The notes: generated from the sequence alone by a model not told the origin. A stretch of 64,000 bases of DNA from JAVKSL01 sp039583695 (GCA_039583695.1 JAVKSL010000007.1:10535-74534), one strand, 5' to 3'. Positions 18,223-27,251 are shown, counted from the first letter of the stretch. A program made the numbers and translations.

Positions 18223-18711
18223 ATGCGTGTTTCGATGATTGTCAATGGTCACCTCGTCACTCACGAGGTGGAGCCGCGATTGCTCCTGGTGTATTTCCTG
18301 CGGGAGGTGGTGGGCCTCACCGGCACGAACGTGGGCTGCGACACCAGCTCGTGTGGCGCCTGCACCGTGCTGGTCGACGGCGAGTCGGTGAAGTCCTGCA
18401 CGTTGCTCGCGGCTCAGGCCGACGGTGCGGATGTCATCACCATCGAGGCGATGGCGTCGCCCGACGGGACCCTGCACCCGCTCCAGCGGGCTTTCCGTGA
18501 GAACCATGGTCTGCAGTGTGGCTACTGCACCCCGGGCATGGTCATGGCGGCCTACTCCTTGCTGCAAGAGAACCCGCACCCCACCGAGGCCGAGGTTCGT
18601 GAGGGCTTGGAGGGCAACTTGTGCCGGTGCACCGGTTATCACAACATCGTGCGCTCGGTGCTGGCCGCGGCGAAAGACGGTGCGGGCTTGGTGCCGGTGG
18701 GCGGGGCATGA
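18223..18711 (+). CDS. coxS: [2Fe-2S] small subunit of molybdenum hydroxylase (CoxS-like)
   Basis: 162 residues with the two classical [2Fe-2S] clusters of the family: a plant-ferredoxin-type site GCDTSSCGACTVLVDG followed by SC, and a C-terminal helical site QCGYCTPGM followed by NLCRCTGYHNI. It passes electrons from the molybdenum site to the FAD subunit. Length matches CoxS and related proteins (155-165 residues). It lies between the two large subunits, and its stop overlaps the ATG of the second large subunit (ATGA). The family is certain; the pairing with one or both large subunits is inferred. Confidence 0.93.
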   Translation: MRVSMIVNGHLVTHEVEPRLLLVYFLREVVGLTGTNVGCDTSSCGACTVLVDGESVKSCTLLAAQADGADVITIEAMASPDGTLHPLQRAFRENHGLQCGYCTPGMVMAAYSLLQENPHPTEAEVREGLEGNLCRCTGYHNIVRSVLAAAKDGAGLVPVGGA

Positions 18712-21155
18712 GCGTCACAGAGGCTCCGGCGGCTGGGGCCAGCGGGGGAGTGGTCGGCACTCGGATGCTCCGTAAGGAGGACGCAGCCCTGTTGAGCGGC
18801 GAGGCCCTGTTCGTGGAGGATCTGGTGATCGCGGGGGCGCTGCACTTGGTCGTTGTGCGCAGCCCGTACGCCCACGCCCGGATCACCTCGGTGAGCACCT
18901 TGGGCGCGCTGGCGTGCCCGGGGGTGGTGGCAGCGTTCTCCGGGGCGGAGCTGCGCAGCGAGTGGGCCACGCCCATGCCGTGCGCGTGGCCGGTCACTGC
19001 CGAGATGCACAGCCCTGCACACTTCCCCCTGGCCGTCGAGGAGGCCTGCTACGTGGGCGATGGCGTGGCAGTTGTGCTGGCCGAGACCCGGGCGGCAGCA
19101 CTGGACGGGGCCGCGCAGGTTGTCGTGGGGTACGAGGTGCTGCCCGCCGTGGTGGACCTGGCTTCGGCAGCCGCGGACGAGGTCCTCACTCACGAGTCCC
19201 TCGGGACCAACATCAGCTACACCTGGAAGCTTTGCCCAGACCCAGCAGCGCTGGAGTCGGCTTTCGCATCCGCCGCTCACACCGTCTCGGAGCACTACGT
19301 GCAGCAGCGGCTCATCCCCTCGGCGCTGGAGCTGCGAGGGGTGTGCGTTGTCCCCCAGCCTTTTGGAGGTGGCTACACCGTCTACTCTGCCACGCAGATT
19401 CCCCACATCCTCAAGGTGATGCTCGGGATCACCTTGGGTATCGCCGAGTCCAAGCTGAGGGTGATCGCTCCCTCGGTGGGGGGAGGATTTGGGTCAAAGC
19501 TCGACGTCTACGCGGAGGAGCTCCTGTGCTTGGCCCTCGCCCGCCGCCTCAAGCGCCCCGTCCGCTGGTCCGAGGGGCGCTCCGAGGCCGCACAGGCCAC
19601 GATCCAGGGACGGGGCCAGCTCCAGCACATCGAGCTGGCCGCCGGCGCCGACGGGCGGCTCAGTGCCGTCCGGGTGAACCTGGTGGCCGACATGGGCGCC
19701 TACCTGCAGCTGCTCACGCCCGGGATCCCCCTGCTCGGAGCATTCGTGTACCACGGTGCGTATCACGTACCCGCCTACTCGTTCTGCTGCCGGGGCGTGT
19801 TCACCACCCTGACCCCCACAGACGCCTACCGTGGCGCGGGCCGTCCGGAGGCGACTTACGCCATCGAGAGGGCGATGGACGCCCTTGCCCGTGAGGTGGG
19901 TATCAGCTCCGCCGAGATCCGTCGTCGCAACTTCATCCGGCCTGGCGCCTTTCCGTACTCCTCGACAGCGGGGCTCGTCTTCGACAGTGGCAACTACGAG
20001 CCAGCGCTGACCAAGGCCCTGGAGATCTCCAGCTACGAGGAGGTCCGGGCGGAGCAGGCTGCGCGGCGCCAGTCGGGATCGGTAAAGCAGCTCGGGATCG
20101 GGCTGTCCTCCTACGTGGAGATGTGCGGTATCGCTCCGAGCAGGGTGCTGTCGTCGCTGCGTTACTCGGCCGGGGGTTGGGATTCCGCAACGGTGCGGAT
20201 GCTGCCCACCGGCAAGGTCCAGGTGGTCACGGGCACCGCGCCGCACGGCCAGGGACACGAGACCTCGTGGTCGATGATCGTGGCCGACAAGCTCGGCTGC
20301 AGTCCAGACGACATCGAGGTGCTCCATTCGGACACCTCGGTCGCCCCGCATGGCATGGACACCTACGGGTCACGCTCGCTCTCGATCGGCGGGACTGCGG
20401 TCTGGCTGGCTGCCGACAAGGTGATCACCAAGGCCAGGGCGATAGCAGCTCACCAGATGGAAGCAGCAGAGGAGGACCTGGAGCTCTCTGGCGGGGTGTT
20501 CAGCGTTAGGGGCTCACCGGATCGCAAGATGGCGTTGGCCGCCGTGGCTTTCGAGGCCTTCACTGCCCACAATCTGCCCGAAGGCACCGAGCCCACGCTG
20601 GAAGCGTCGGTGACCTGGGATCCCCCCAACTTCACCTTTCCATTCGGGACCCACGTTGCCGTGGTCGAGGTCGACATGGAGACCGGGCAGGTGGGGCTGC
20701 GCAGCTACGTTGCGGTGGACGACTGTGGCAACCAGGTGAACCCGATGATCGTGCAGGGCCAGATTCACGGGGGGATAGCCCAGGGAGTCGCCCAGGCCCT
20801 GTGGGAGGAGGCGGTGTATGACCACGAGGGCAACTTGTTGACCTCGACCTTTGCCGACTACCTGATCCCGTCTGCCGCCGACCTGCCCGGCCTTGTCACC
20901 GGCCGGACGATCACGCCGAGCCCAACCAACCCGATGGGGGTGAAGGGGGTCGGCGAGGCCGGCACCATCGGCTCGGTTGCGGCGGTGATCAATGCGCTGG
21001 TAGATGCCCTGGCGCCACTCGAGATCACCGACATCGCGATGCCTGCCACACCACAGCGGGTGTGGCAGGCGATCGAGGCAGCGCAGGCGGCCTGGGCGGC
21101 CCGAGCCGCTCCCGCAGATCAGAGCGATCCGGCCGATCAGGGGGAGGCCAAGTGA
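18708..21155 (+). CDS. coxL: Molybdenum hydroxylase large subunit, form II CoxL-type (second copy)
   Basis: 815 residues from ATG 18708 (MSVTEAPAAGASGG), overlapping the coxS stop by four bases. It has the exact form II CoxL active-site motif AYRGAGR (373-379), plus RVIAPSVGGGFGSKLD, TGTAPHGQGHETSWSM and GVKGVGEAGTIGSVAAV with the catalytic Glu. Form II enzymes have been called putative CO dehydrogenases, but several oxidise other substrates, so the substrate is left open. It forms a heterotrimer with CoxS and CoxM in known systems. Compared with the first large subunit it is shorter and lacks the low-complexity insertion. The end overlaps coxM by four bases. Confidence 0.88.
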   Translation: MSVTEAPAAGASGGVVGTRMLRKEDAALLSGEALFVEDLVIAGALHLVVVRSPYAHARITSVSTLGALACPGVVAAFSGAELRSEWATPMPCAWPVTAEMHSPAHFPLAVEEACYVGDGVAVVLAETRAAALDGAAQVVVGYEVLPAVVDLASAAADEVLTHESLGTNISYTWKLCPDPAALESAFASAAHTVSEHYVQQRLIPSALELRGVCVVPQPFGGGYTVYSATQIPHILKVMLGITLGIAESKLRVIAPSVGGGFGSKLDVYAEELLCLALARRLKRPVRWSEGRSEAAQATIQGRGQLQHIELAAGADGRLSAVRVNLVADMGAYLQLLTPGIPLLGAFVYHGAYHVPAYSFCCRGVFTTLTPTDAYRGAGRPEATYAIERAMDALAREVGISSAEIRRRNFIRPGAFPYSSTAGLVFDSGNYEPALTKALEISSYEEVRAEQAARRQSGSVKQLGIGLSSYVEMCGIAPSRVLSSLRYSAGGWDSATVRMLPTGKVQVVTGTAPHGQGHETSWSMIVADKLGCSPDDIEVLHSDTSVAPHGMDTYGSRSLSIGGTAVWLAADKVITKARAIAAHQMEAAEEDLELSGGVFSVRGSPDRKMALAAVAFEAFTAHNLPEGTEPTLEASVTWDPPNFTFPFGTHVAVVEVDMETGQVGLRSYVAVDDCGNQVNPMIVQGQIHGGIAQGVAQALWEEAVYDHEGNLLTSTFADYLIPSAADLPGLVTGRTITPSPTNPMGVKGVGEAGTIGSVAAVINALVDALAPLEITDIAMPATPQRVWQAIEAAQAAWAARAAPADQSDPADQGEAK

Positions 21156-21985
21156 TACCCGCGCTGTTCGAGTACCGACGGGCTGGCTCGCTGGAGGAGG
21201 CGGTTGCCCTGCTTGCCCAATACGGCGAGGAAGCCAAGCTGCTGGCCGGGGGCCATTCCCTCCTGCCCCTGATGAAGCTGCGCCTGGCGACGCCGCGGGT
21301 TTTGATCGACATAGGTCGGCTGTCCGAGCTTTCTTACGTGCGCGACGACGGGGATCACGTGGCCATCGGGGCACTGACCCGGCATCGTGACCTTCAGACC
21401 TCCTCGGTGCTCGCCGATACCCATCCGGTCCTGGCGCACGTCGCCGGCCAGGTCGGGGATCCCCAGGTTCGCCATCGTGGGACCATCGGTGGGTCGCTGG
21501 CTCACGGGGATCCGGCGTCGGACCTGCCGGCTGCCATCCTCGCTCTCGACGCCTGCATCGTGGCGCGGGGGCCTGAGGGCGAGCGGACCATCGCGGCCGC
21601 TGAGCTCTTTCGGGGATTCCTGGAGACTGCGCTGCGCCCGGACGAGGTCCTCACAGAGATCAGGGTTCCCAAGCGCTTCGCCCGCTGGTCGTTCCAAAAG
21701 TTCAACCGGCGCGCCCAGGACTGGGCGATCGTGGGCGTGGTGGCGCTTTCGGCTGGGGAGGCAGCAAACGGCCATACCTCGGTCTCGCTGATCAACATGG
21801 GAATGGTGCCGCTGCGCGCCACCGCGGTGGAGGAGGCCCTTGCGGGCGGGGCAAGCATCCTAGAGGCTACGGCGCTTGCGTCAGAGGGCCTGGACCCCCC
21901 CGGAGACTTGAACGCGAGCACGGAGTACCGTCGCCACTTGGTCAAGGTGCTGGTGCGCCGCGCCCTCGAGGAGATCGGGAGCTGA
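21152..21985 (+). CDS. coxM: FAD-binding medium subunit of molybdenum hydroxylase (CoxM-like)
   Basis: 277 residues from GTG 21152, preceded by GGGGAGG at 21141-21147 and overlapping the coxL stop. The FAD-binding motifs are AKLLAGGHSLLPLMKLRLA (AGGHS) and RHRGTIGGSLAHGDPASDLP (TIGGS), both characteristic of CoxM. The C-terminal CO-dehydrogenase flavoprotein domain covers about residues 170-275. It accepts electrons from the [2Fe-2S] clusters and passes them to quinone or another acceptor. The stop TGA shares three bases with a CTG that may start the next gene. Confidence 0.93.
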   Translation: MIPALFEYRRAGSLEEAVALLAQYGEEAKLLAGGHSLLPLMKLRLATPRVLIDIGRLSELSYVRDDGDHVAIGALTRHRDLQTSSVLADTHPVLAHVAGQVGDPQVRHRGTIGGSLAHGDPASDLPAAILALDACIVARGPEGERTIAAAELFRGFLETALRPDEVLTEIRVPKRFARWSFQKFNRRAQDWAIVGVVALSAGEAANGHTSVSLINMGMVPLRATAVEEALAGGASILEATALASEGLDPPGDLNASTEYRRHLVKVLVRRALEEIGS

Positions 21986-22971
21986 GCACCAAGGGTGCTT
22001 TTCGTGGGCGAGCAGCCAACCCTGAGGAGGTCCGGGCGGGCCTGGCGGCTCATGGCTACCTGGCCGATATCGGCTTGGCCACCGCTGTATACCTGGCCAT
22101 CGTCCTACGACGTCCGTTGCTCCTGGAGGGAGAGGCTGGCGTGGGCAAGACGGAGCTGGGCAAGACGCTCGCCCGCTGGACTGGCGGCCGGCTTATCCGT
22201 CTCCAGTGCTACGAGGGTATCGACGTGTCCCAGGCGGTCTACGAGTGGGACTACTCACGCCAGCTCCTTCATCTGCGGGCGGCGGAGGCCAGGGGCAGCC
22301 TCAGCGGGGAGCCGATGGGTCCGGAGGTCGAGGACGAGCTTTACTCGGAGCGGTTCCTGGTGCGCCGACCCCTCCTAGCCGCAATCGGCGGCGAGGCCCC
22401 GCCAGGCCGGGAGGCCCCGGCGGGAGGGGAGGCCCCGGCGGGAGGGGAGGCCCCGGCGGTCCTGCTCGTCGACGAGGTGGACCGGGCAGACGACGAGTTC
22501 GAAGCCTTCTTGCTGGAGATCCTGTCGGATTACTCGGTGACGGTGCCCGAGCTGGGAACCTTCACTGCTTTGGAGCCTCCCCTGGTCGTGATCACATCCA
22601 ACCGGACCCGCGACGTTCACGACGCCTTAAAACGACGCTGTCTCTACCACTGGGTGGAGCACCCCGACTTCGAGCGCGAGGTGGCGATAGTGGAGCTGCG
22701 CGCCCCGGGAGTCGGAGCGACTCTGGCTCGACAGGTTGCCGCAGCAGTCGCCGAGCTACGGGGCTTGGGGATGTACAAGCCACCCGGGGTCGCCGAGACT
22801 ATCGTGTGGGCCGAGGCGCTGGCAGCCCTCGGCGCCTCCGAGCTGAGCCAGGAAGCCATCGAGGTCACCCTGGGGGCCGTGCTCAAGTACCGGGAGGACG
22901 CGGACCGGCTACGCGCAGCGGGAATTGACGACCTGGTCCGATCGGCCGTGCTGCGAGGTGCGCTCGGATGA
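21982..22971 (+). CDS. coxD: MoxR-like AAA+ ATPase (CoxD-like maturation factor)
   Basis: About 329 residues if the CTG at 21982 is the start. The homology (NPEEVRAGLAAHGYLADIGLATAVYLAI) begins well before the first conventional start, a TTG at 22075, and no ATG or GTG exists between, so a CTG start overlapping the coxM stop (CTGA) is the simplest reading. Walker A is LLLEGEAGVGKTELGKTLA, Walker B is AVLLVDEVDRAD, sensor 1 is PPLVVITSNRTRDVHDALKRR. CoxD is needed to install the sulfur and copper of the CO dehydrogenase active site. An 18-bp in-frame repeat around 22398-22460 inserts GEAPPGREAPAGGEAPAGG just before Walker B. Confidence 0.82.
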   Translation: MSTKGAFRGRAANPEEVRAGLAAHGYLADIGLATAVYLAIVLRRPLLLEGEAGVGKTELGKTLARWTGGRLIRLQCYEGIDVSQAVYEWDYSRQLLHLRAAEARGSLSGEPMGPEVEDELYSERFLVRRPLLAAIGGEAPPGREAPAGGEAPAGGEAPAVLLVDEVDRADDEFEAFLLEILSDYSVTVPELGTFTALEPPLVVITSNRTRDVHDALKRRCLYHWVEHPDFEREVAIVELRAPGVGATLARQVAAAVAELRGLGMYKPPGVAETIVWAEALAALGASELSQEAIEVTLGAVLKYREDADRLRAAGIDDLVRSAVLRGALG

Positions 22972-24083
22972 GCGAGGACCACATACCCGTTGGGTCAGAG
23001 CTGGCCGTGAGCTTTGGGCGAGTGCTCCGAAGCGCGGGGATCGAGGTCCCGGTGGGCTCGGTGATCGCCTACAGCCAGGCCCTTGGATGGCTTGGTCTGG
23101 GAGGCCGAGCGTCGGTCTACTGGGCCGGAAGGGCCACCCTCGTGCGGCGTCCCGAGGACATTGTCACCTACGACCGTGCCTTCGAGGCATTCTGGCGAGG
23201 TCGGTGGCCGGAGCTCACCCCCGCGCAGGCACGGGTCACGGTAATGCTGGACGACAGCGGCCCGGACCCCGCGGAGGGAGCAGGGCTGGGGGAGGGGACT
23301 GGGCCGGCTCTGGTGGTGCGCTACAGCGCGGCGGAGGTCCTGCGGGTCAAGGACTTCGCCCGATGCACTCCAGCCGAGCTGGCCGAGGCGTACCGGCTGA
23401 TGACCAACCTGCGTCCGAGGTTGTCACGCCGGCGCTCGCGGCGGCGAGCCCCGGCCAGGCGCAGTGGGAACCGTCCGGACCTGCGTAGGACCGTGCGCCT
23501 GGCGATGCGATCCCGGGGGGAGCCGATCCGGCGGGGTTGGACCGAGCCAGGTGAGCGACCCCGCCGGATGGTACTGCTTTGCGACGTGAGCGGCTCGATG
23601 GAGCCCTATGCCCGGGCGCTGTTGCGTTTTTGCCACGTAGCGGTGGCTGCCGGAACCAGGGTGGAGGCGTTCACGCTGGGGACCCGACTCACTCGGGTGA
23701 CCCGGGAGCTTTCCCACCATGACCCCGACGTGGCCATTGAACGGACCGCCCACCGGGTGCAGGACTGGTCAGGAGGTACCAGGTTGGGGGAGGGGATCGA
23801 GGCTTTCAACACCACCTGGGGGATTCCGGGCATGGCTCGGGGTGCGATCGTGGTCATCCTGTCGGATGGTTGGGACCGGGGGAGCCCGGCCGCACTGGCA
23901 CGCGAGATGTCTCGCCTGAAGCGGGTGGCGCACAGGGTGGTGTGGGTTAATCCGCTCAAGGCCAGTCCTGGTTACGCTCCGATCGCGCGGGGAATGTCTG
24001 CCGCCCTCCCCTACGTTGACGATCTAGTGGAAGGTCACTCGCTGGCGTCTCTGGATAGCTTGACCGAGCTGATGGCTCGATGA
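22968..24083 (+). CDS. coxE: VWA-domain protein of the CoxE family
   Basis: 371 residues. The C-terminal half is a von Willebrand A domain with a complete MIDAS-type start (MVLLCDVSGSMEPYARALLRF, DxSxS) and later GGTRLGEGIEAF and VVILSDGWDRG. The N-terminal part (1-140) is the CoxE-specific helical region, followed by an Arg-rich linker (SRRRSRRRAPARRSGN). CoxE works with the MoxR-type ATPase CoxD in maturation of molybdenum hydroxylases, and MoxR-VWA gene pairs are common for chaperone-like functions. The ATG overlaps the coxD stop by four bases. No signal peptide is seen, so it acts in the cytoplasm. Confidence 0.88.
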   Translation: MSEDHIPVGSELAVSFGRVLRSAGIEVPVGSVIAYSQALGWLGLGGRASVYWAGRATLVRRPEDIVTYDRAFEAFWRGRWPELTPAQARVTVMLDDSGPDPAEGAGLGEGTGPALVVRYSAAEVLRVKDFARCTPAELAEAYRLMTNLRPRLSRRRSRRRAPARRSGNRPDLRRTVRLAMRSRGEPIRRGWTEPGERPRRMVLLCDVSGSMEPYARALLRFCHVAVAAGTRVEAFTLGTRLTRVTRELSHHDPDVAIERTAHRVQDWSGGTRLGEGIEAFNTTWGIPGMARGAIVVILSDGWDRGSPAALAREMSRLKRVAHRVVWVNPLKASPGYAPIARGMSAALPYVDDLVEGHSLASLDSLTELMAR

Positions 24084-24095
24084 GGATGGGGCAAG

Positions 24096-25250
24096 ATGAA
24101 AGAAGTGATCCGTGAGATCGACCGCTGGCTGTCTGGCGGGCGTAAGGTGGCGGTGGCGAGGGTTGTGGGGGTAGAGGGGTCGGGGCCGCGGGACCCGGGG
24201 GCCACGATGGTGGTCAACGAGGATGGCGAGGTGGCCGGGTCAGTGTCCGGAGGCTGCGTGGAAGGAGCAGTGGTCAGCGAGTCCCTCCAGGCGATGGCGG
24301 CTGGAGAGGGCGCCAAGCTGGTGACCTTCGGCTACTCCGACGACGAGGCGTTCGCCGTGGGACTGACCTGTGGCGGGACCCTGCACATCCTAATAGATCC
24401 GGAGATCATGCCGGTTTACGACAGCCTCCGTGCGGCGCTTCGGGCTGAGGAGCCGGTGGCCCTGGCAACGGTGTGCGGCGTCCGAGCCGACCCCGACTCC
24501 GACCCGGTGGTCGCAGGTGGCGAGGCCCGCAAGCTCCCAGCCCTCGGAGCAACAATGCTTCTCCGAGAAGGCGGCCGGAGCGATGGAACCCTCGGCGACC
24601 CCGACTTGGATCGGGTGGTGAGGCGCGACGCCGGTGGGGCGCTGTCCACGGGGATGTCGACAACCCGGCACTACGGTGCCCATGGTGAGGCCCGCAGCCG
24701 CGAGGTGTCGGTTTTCGTGGAGGTCTTTGCCCCGCCTCCCCAGCTGATCATCTTTGGAGCGGTGGACTTCACCGCGGCGCTCGCCCGGGTCGGCAAGTGC
24801 ATGGGTTACCGTGTCACGGTCTGCGATGCGCGCCCGGTGTTCGCGACCCAGGCCCGCTTTCCGGTAGCCGACGAGGTAGTGGTGGATTGGCCAGATCGTC
24901 ACCTGACCAAGGTTGGCGCCAACCTCACATTCCGAGATGCCATCTGCGTGCTCACCCACGACCCCAAGTTCGATGTTCCCGCGATCCTCTCAGCGCTCCA
25001 GACCAAGGTGGGCTACCTGGGGGCCATGGGCTCGCGCAAGACCCACGACCAGAGGGTCAAGCGCCTGCGCGAGGCAGGGGTGGACGACGAGGGCCTAGCC
25101 CGAGTGCGCGCCCCCATTGGCATCGACATCGGCGCCCGCACCCCCGAGGAGACCGCCGTGTCCATCGTCGCCGAGATCATTGCCACCCGGACAGGACGGG
25201 CGGTCCCCGCTCTCAGTGACGGCGAAGGTCCAATCCACAAGTTCGCCTGA
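24096..25250 (+). CDS. coxF: XdhC/CoxF-family molybdenum cofactor maturation protein
   Basis: 384 residues. The N-terminal XdhC_CoxI domain has GSGPRDPGATMVVNEDGEVAGSVSGGCVEG, and the C-terminal XdhC Rossmann domain has PPQLIIFGAVDFTAALARVGKCMGYRVTVCDARP and LGAMGSRKTHDQRVKRL with IGIDIGARTPEETAVSI. XdhC-family proteins bind the molybdenum cofactor, promote its sulfuration and deliver it to the apoenzyme. It follows coxE by 12 bases and has GATGGGGC upstream rather than a strong ribosome binding site. Good family match and full length. Confidence 0.9.
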   Translation: MKEVIREIDRWLSGGRKVAVARVVGVEGSGPRDPGATMVVNEDGEVAGSVSGGCVEGAVVSESLQAMAAGEGAKLVTFGYSDDEAFAVGLTCGGTLHILIDPEIMPVYDSLRAALRAEEPVALATVCGVRADPDSDPVVAGGEARKLPALGATMLLREGGRSDGTLGDPDLDRVVRRDAGGALSTGMSTTRHYGAHGEARSREVSVFVEVFAPPPQLIIFGAVDFTAALARVGKCMGYRVTVCDARPVFATQARFPVADEVVVDWPDRHLTKVGANLTFRDAICVLTHDPKFDVPAILSALQTKVGYLGAMGSRKTHDQRVKRLREAGVDDEGLARVRAPIGIDIGARTPEETAVSIVAEIIATRTGRAVPALSDGEGPIHKFA

Positions 25251-25260
25251 CGCTCAAGGG

Positions 25261-25596
25261 TTAGAAAAGGGCCGATTGCTCGCTTGCCTCCGTGCCCAGT
25301 GCTGCCTGAGCGCGCAAGCCGCGCCGACGCGTGGGGGATCGGCTCAGCTCGATTCCTTCCAGACCTGGGATCGGGAGCCGTCCCGGACCCCGCGGGGTCA
25401 CCAGCGCCACAGACTCAGGTCGCACGGCACGATAGGCCTCGCGACCCGGGGTCCCCCCGAACAGGTCGAGCCAGCCCTCCGGGCTGCGCTCAGATCGAGA
25501 TGCACCCCGGACCCTGTAGCGGCCCCGTTCGCCCACAATGCGCACGGTGTCACCTGCCTCGTACCCCCCGAGGCTGGAGACGTGTTCGATCGTCAC
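25261..25596 (-). CDS. Small hypothetical protein with a predicted beta-rich N-terminus
   Basis: 111 residues on the minus strand inside the otherwise plus-strand cox cluster. The first 45 residues (YEAGDTVRIVGERGRYRVRG) look like an SH3-like/KOW-type beta barrel; the remainder has no clear pattern but includes PESVALVTPRG. Codon use is compatible with a gene. It ends 11 bases from the coxF stop (convergent) and is divergent from the MocA-like gene, 216 bp away. I do not recognise a family. It may be a false call, but the base composition by codon position and the clean start after a 40-bp gap favour a real gene. Confidence 0.5.
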   Translation of the reverse strand: MTIEHVSSLGGYEAGDTVRIVGERGRYRVRGASRSERSPEGWLDLFGGTPGREAYRAVRPESVALVTPRGPGRLPIPGLEGIELSRSPTRRRGLRAQAALGTEASEQSALF

Positions 25597-25812
25597 CCTG
25601 CCGTTTGGTTTGGCCGAAGCTCGCCCATGAGGCGCACGGGCTCAGGTTAGCGGAGATGCGGTTGTTCGTGGATCCGCGGGCCCATGCGCAAGTTGGTGAG
25701 CACGGAGGGCTCAGTTAGGCCAGACTGGGAGCATGGGCGAGTCAGCAGGAGTCCAGCTAAGGGTATCGGACTCGGAGAGGCTCGAGCGAAGGGTGGAACG
25801 GCGAGGTCGGAG

Positions 25813-26379
25813 GTGACGGTTGCCGCTGTGGTTCTGGCGGCGGGGGAGGGTAGTCGCTTCGCGGGCCCTTCGCACAAGCTCCTGGCCAACCTGCGGGGAC
25901 GGCCCGTGGTGACCTGGTCAGTCCAAGCGGCGCTGGAGGCGGCGCTTGACGAGACCCTGGTTGTGATCGGAGCAGTGGACCTTGCTGATCATCTGCCCGG
26001 CGGCCTCACTGTGCTGCACAACGAGTCCTGGGCGAGCGGGCAGGCTAGCTCGCTCCGGGTTGCCATGGACTGGTGCGCTCGCCAGGGCCATTCGGCCGCC
26101 GTCGTGGGCTTGGGTGACCAGCCCCTGGTCCCGGCCGCAGCTTGGCGGGCGGTGGCCACCGCGGCGACCGGGCCGATCGTGACCGCCACCTTCGGCGGGA
26201 AGCGGCGCCCGCCGGTGAGGCTCGACGATTCGGTCTGGCCGCTGCTCCCAGTGACCGGGGACGAAGGCGCCCGCGCGCTCATGGCGGGGCGCCCAGAGTT
26301 GGTGTTCGAAGTAGCCTGCGATGGAGATCCAGTCGATATCGATACCGTGGAGGACTTGGGACATGCAGCTGACCAATGA
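25813..26379 (+). CDS. mocA: MobA/MocA-like nucleotidyltransferase
   Basis: 188 residues from GTG 25813 (VTVAAVVLAAGEGSRF). The frame is open upstream, but the glycosyltransferase-A-like nucleotide-binding motif LAAGEGSRFAGPSHKLL begins here. Further conserved pieces are AAVVGLGDQPLVPAAAW (the metal-binding Asp) and LPVTGDEGARALMAGRPELVFEV, ending DIDTVEDL. MocA-type enzymes convert molybdenum-MPT to the cytosine dinucleotide form used by this enzyme family (family knowledge). The gene overlaps coxG by 17 bases, tying it to the cox cluster, so cofactor tailoring for the large subunits is the likely role. Confidence 0.88.
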   Translation: MTVAAVVLAAGEGSRFAGPSHKLLANLRGRPVVTWSVQAALEAALDETLVVIGAVDLADHLPGGLTVLHNESWASGQASSLRVAMDWCARQGHSAAVVGLGDQPLVPAAAWRAVATAATGPIVTATFGGKRRPPVRLDDSVWPLLPVTGDEGARALMAGRPELVFEVACDGDPVDIDTVEDLGHAADQ

Positions 26380-27238
26380 GTTCCGGGTGGCAATCCCGGT
26401 CGAGCAGGCATGGGGAGTGCTGACCGATGTGGAGCGCATCGCGCCATGCATGCCCGGTGCCGAGCTGCGCGAGGTCGAGGGCGAGGAGTACCGCGGCGTG
26501 GTCAAGGTGAAGGTGGGGCCGGTCTCGGCCGAATACCAGGGTGCTGCGCACTTCGTGGAGCGCGACGACGTCGGGCATCGTGCCGTCCTGCGGGCCGAAG
26601 GCCGCGAGACCAAGGGCCAGGGCAACGCCAATGCCACGATCACCGCGGAGCTCCAGGCCGATGGCGAAGGAGCGACCCAGGTTTCGGTGGTCACCGACCT
26701 GGTCGTGTCGGGCAAGGCTGCCCAGTTCGGCCGGGGGGTGCTCGCAGACGTGTCCACCAAGCTGATCAACCAATTCGTCACCTGCCTGGAGGCGACGATC
26801 CTTGGCGGTGACCAACCCGGCGCGGAGGGGGAGGCGCCCGATGTGGGTGCCCAAGCCGAGCAGGCCGACATTGCCGAGCAGGCCGACACAGCAGGCGGGG
26901 CCCCGGATCCAGAGGTGGCTGAGAGGGCTCCGGCGAAGGCAGGGCGGCGAGCTGAGGAGCCACCCGTCATGTCAGGCAAGGGGGCTGGTGGTGATCAAGG
27001 GGTCGGGTCGACGGCCGAGCACAACGGCGTGGGCACCGCCGCCAACCCGGTCAGCTCGAACGGGAACGCCAACGGCAGCCCAGTGGGCGCTCGCAAGGTT
27101 CAAGTGAAGGTGGCTGAGCCGGTCGACTTGTGGCAGGTCGCTGCGCCCTCCGTGGCCAAGCGAGTGATCCCGGCGCTCATCGCCGCCTTGGCGCTGGCTC
27201 TGGGGGGAGCCTTCATCTGGCGAAGATGGCGGAGTTGA
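26363..27238 (+). CDS. coxG: CoxG-like SRPBCC-domain protein with C-terminal membrane anchor
   Basis: 291 residues from ATG 26363 (MQLTNEFRVAIPVEQAWGVLTDVERIAPCMPGAEL), the standard CoxG start. The SRPBCC/START-like domain spans about residues 1-150. A long linker rich in Ala, Gly, Asn and acidic residues (150-260) follows, and the C-terminus has one membrane span (VIPALIAALALALGGAFIW) with basic residues after it. CoxG anchors the CO dehydrogenase to the inner membrane and can carry quinone to it in Mycobacterium; the same arrangement here suggests membrane attachment of the hydroxylase. It closes the cox cluster before the DUF501 gene. Confidence 0.9.
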   Translation: MQLTNEFRVAIPVEQAWGVLTDVERIAPCMPGAELREVEGEEYRGVVKVKVGPVSAEYQGAAHFVERDDVGHRAVLRAEGRETKGQGNANATITAELQADGEGATQVSVVTDLVVSGKAAQFGRGVLADVSTKLINQFVTCLEATILGGDQPGAEGEAPDVGAQAEQADIAEQADTAGGAPDPEVAERAPAKAGRRAEEPPVMSGKGAGGDQGVGSTAEHNGVGTAANPVSSNGNANGSPVGARKVQVKVAEPVDLWQVAAPSVAKRVIPALIAALALALGGAFIWRRWRS

Positions 27239-27251
27239 CCAGGGCCAACCC

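Noticed and set aside
18708..21155. Calling the enzyme a true form I CO dehydrogenase
   Set aside because: The active-site loop is AYRGAGR, not AYRCSFR, so CO oxidation cannot be assumed.
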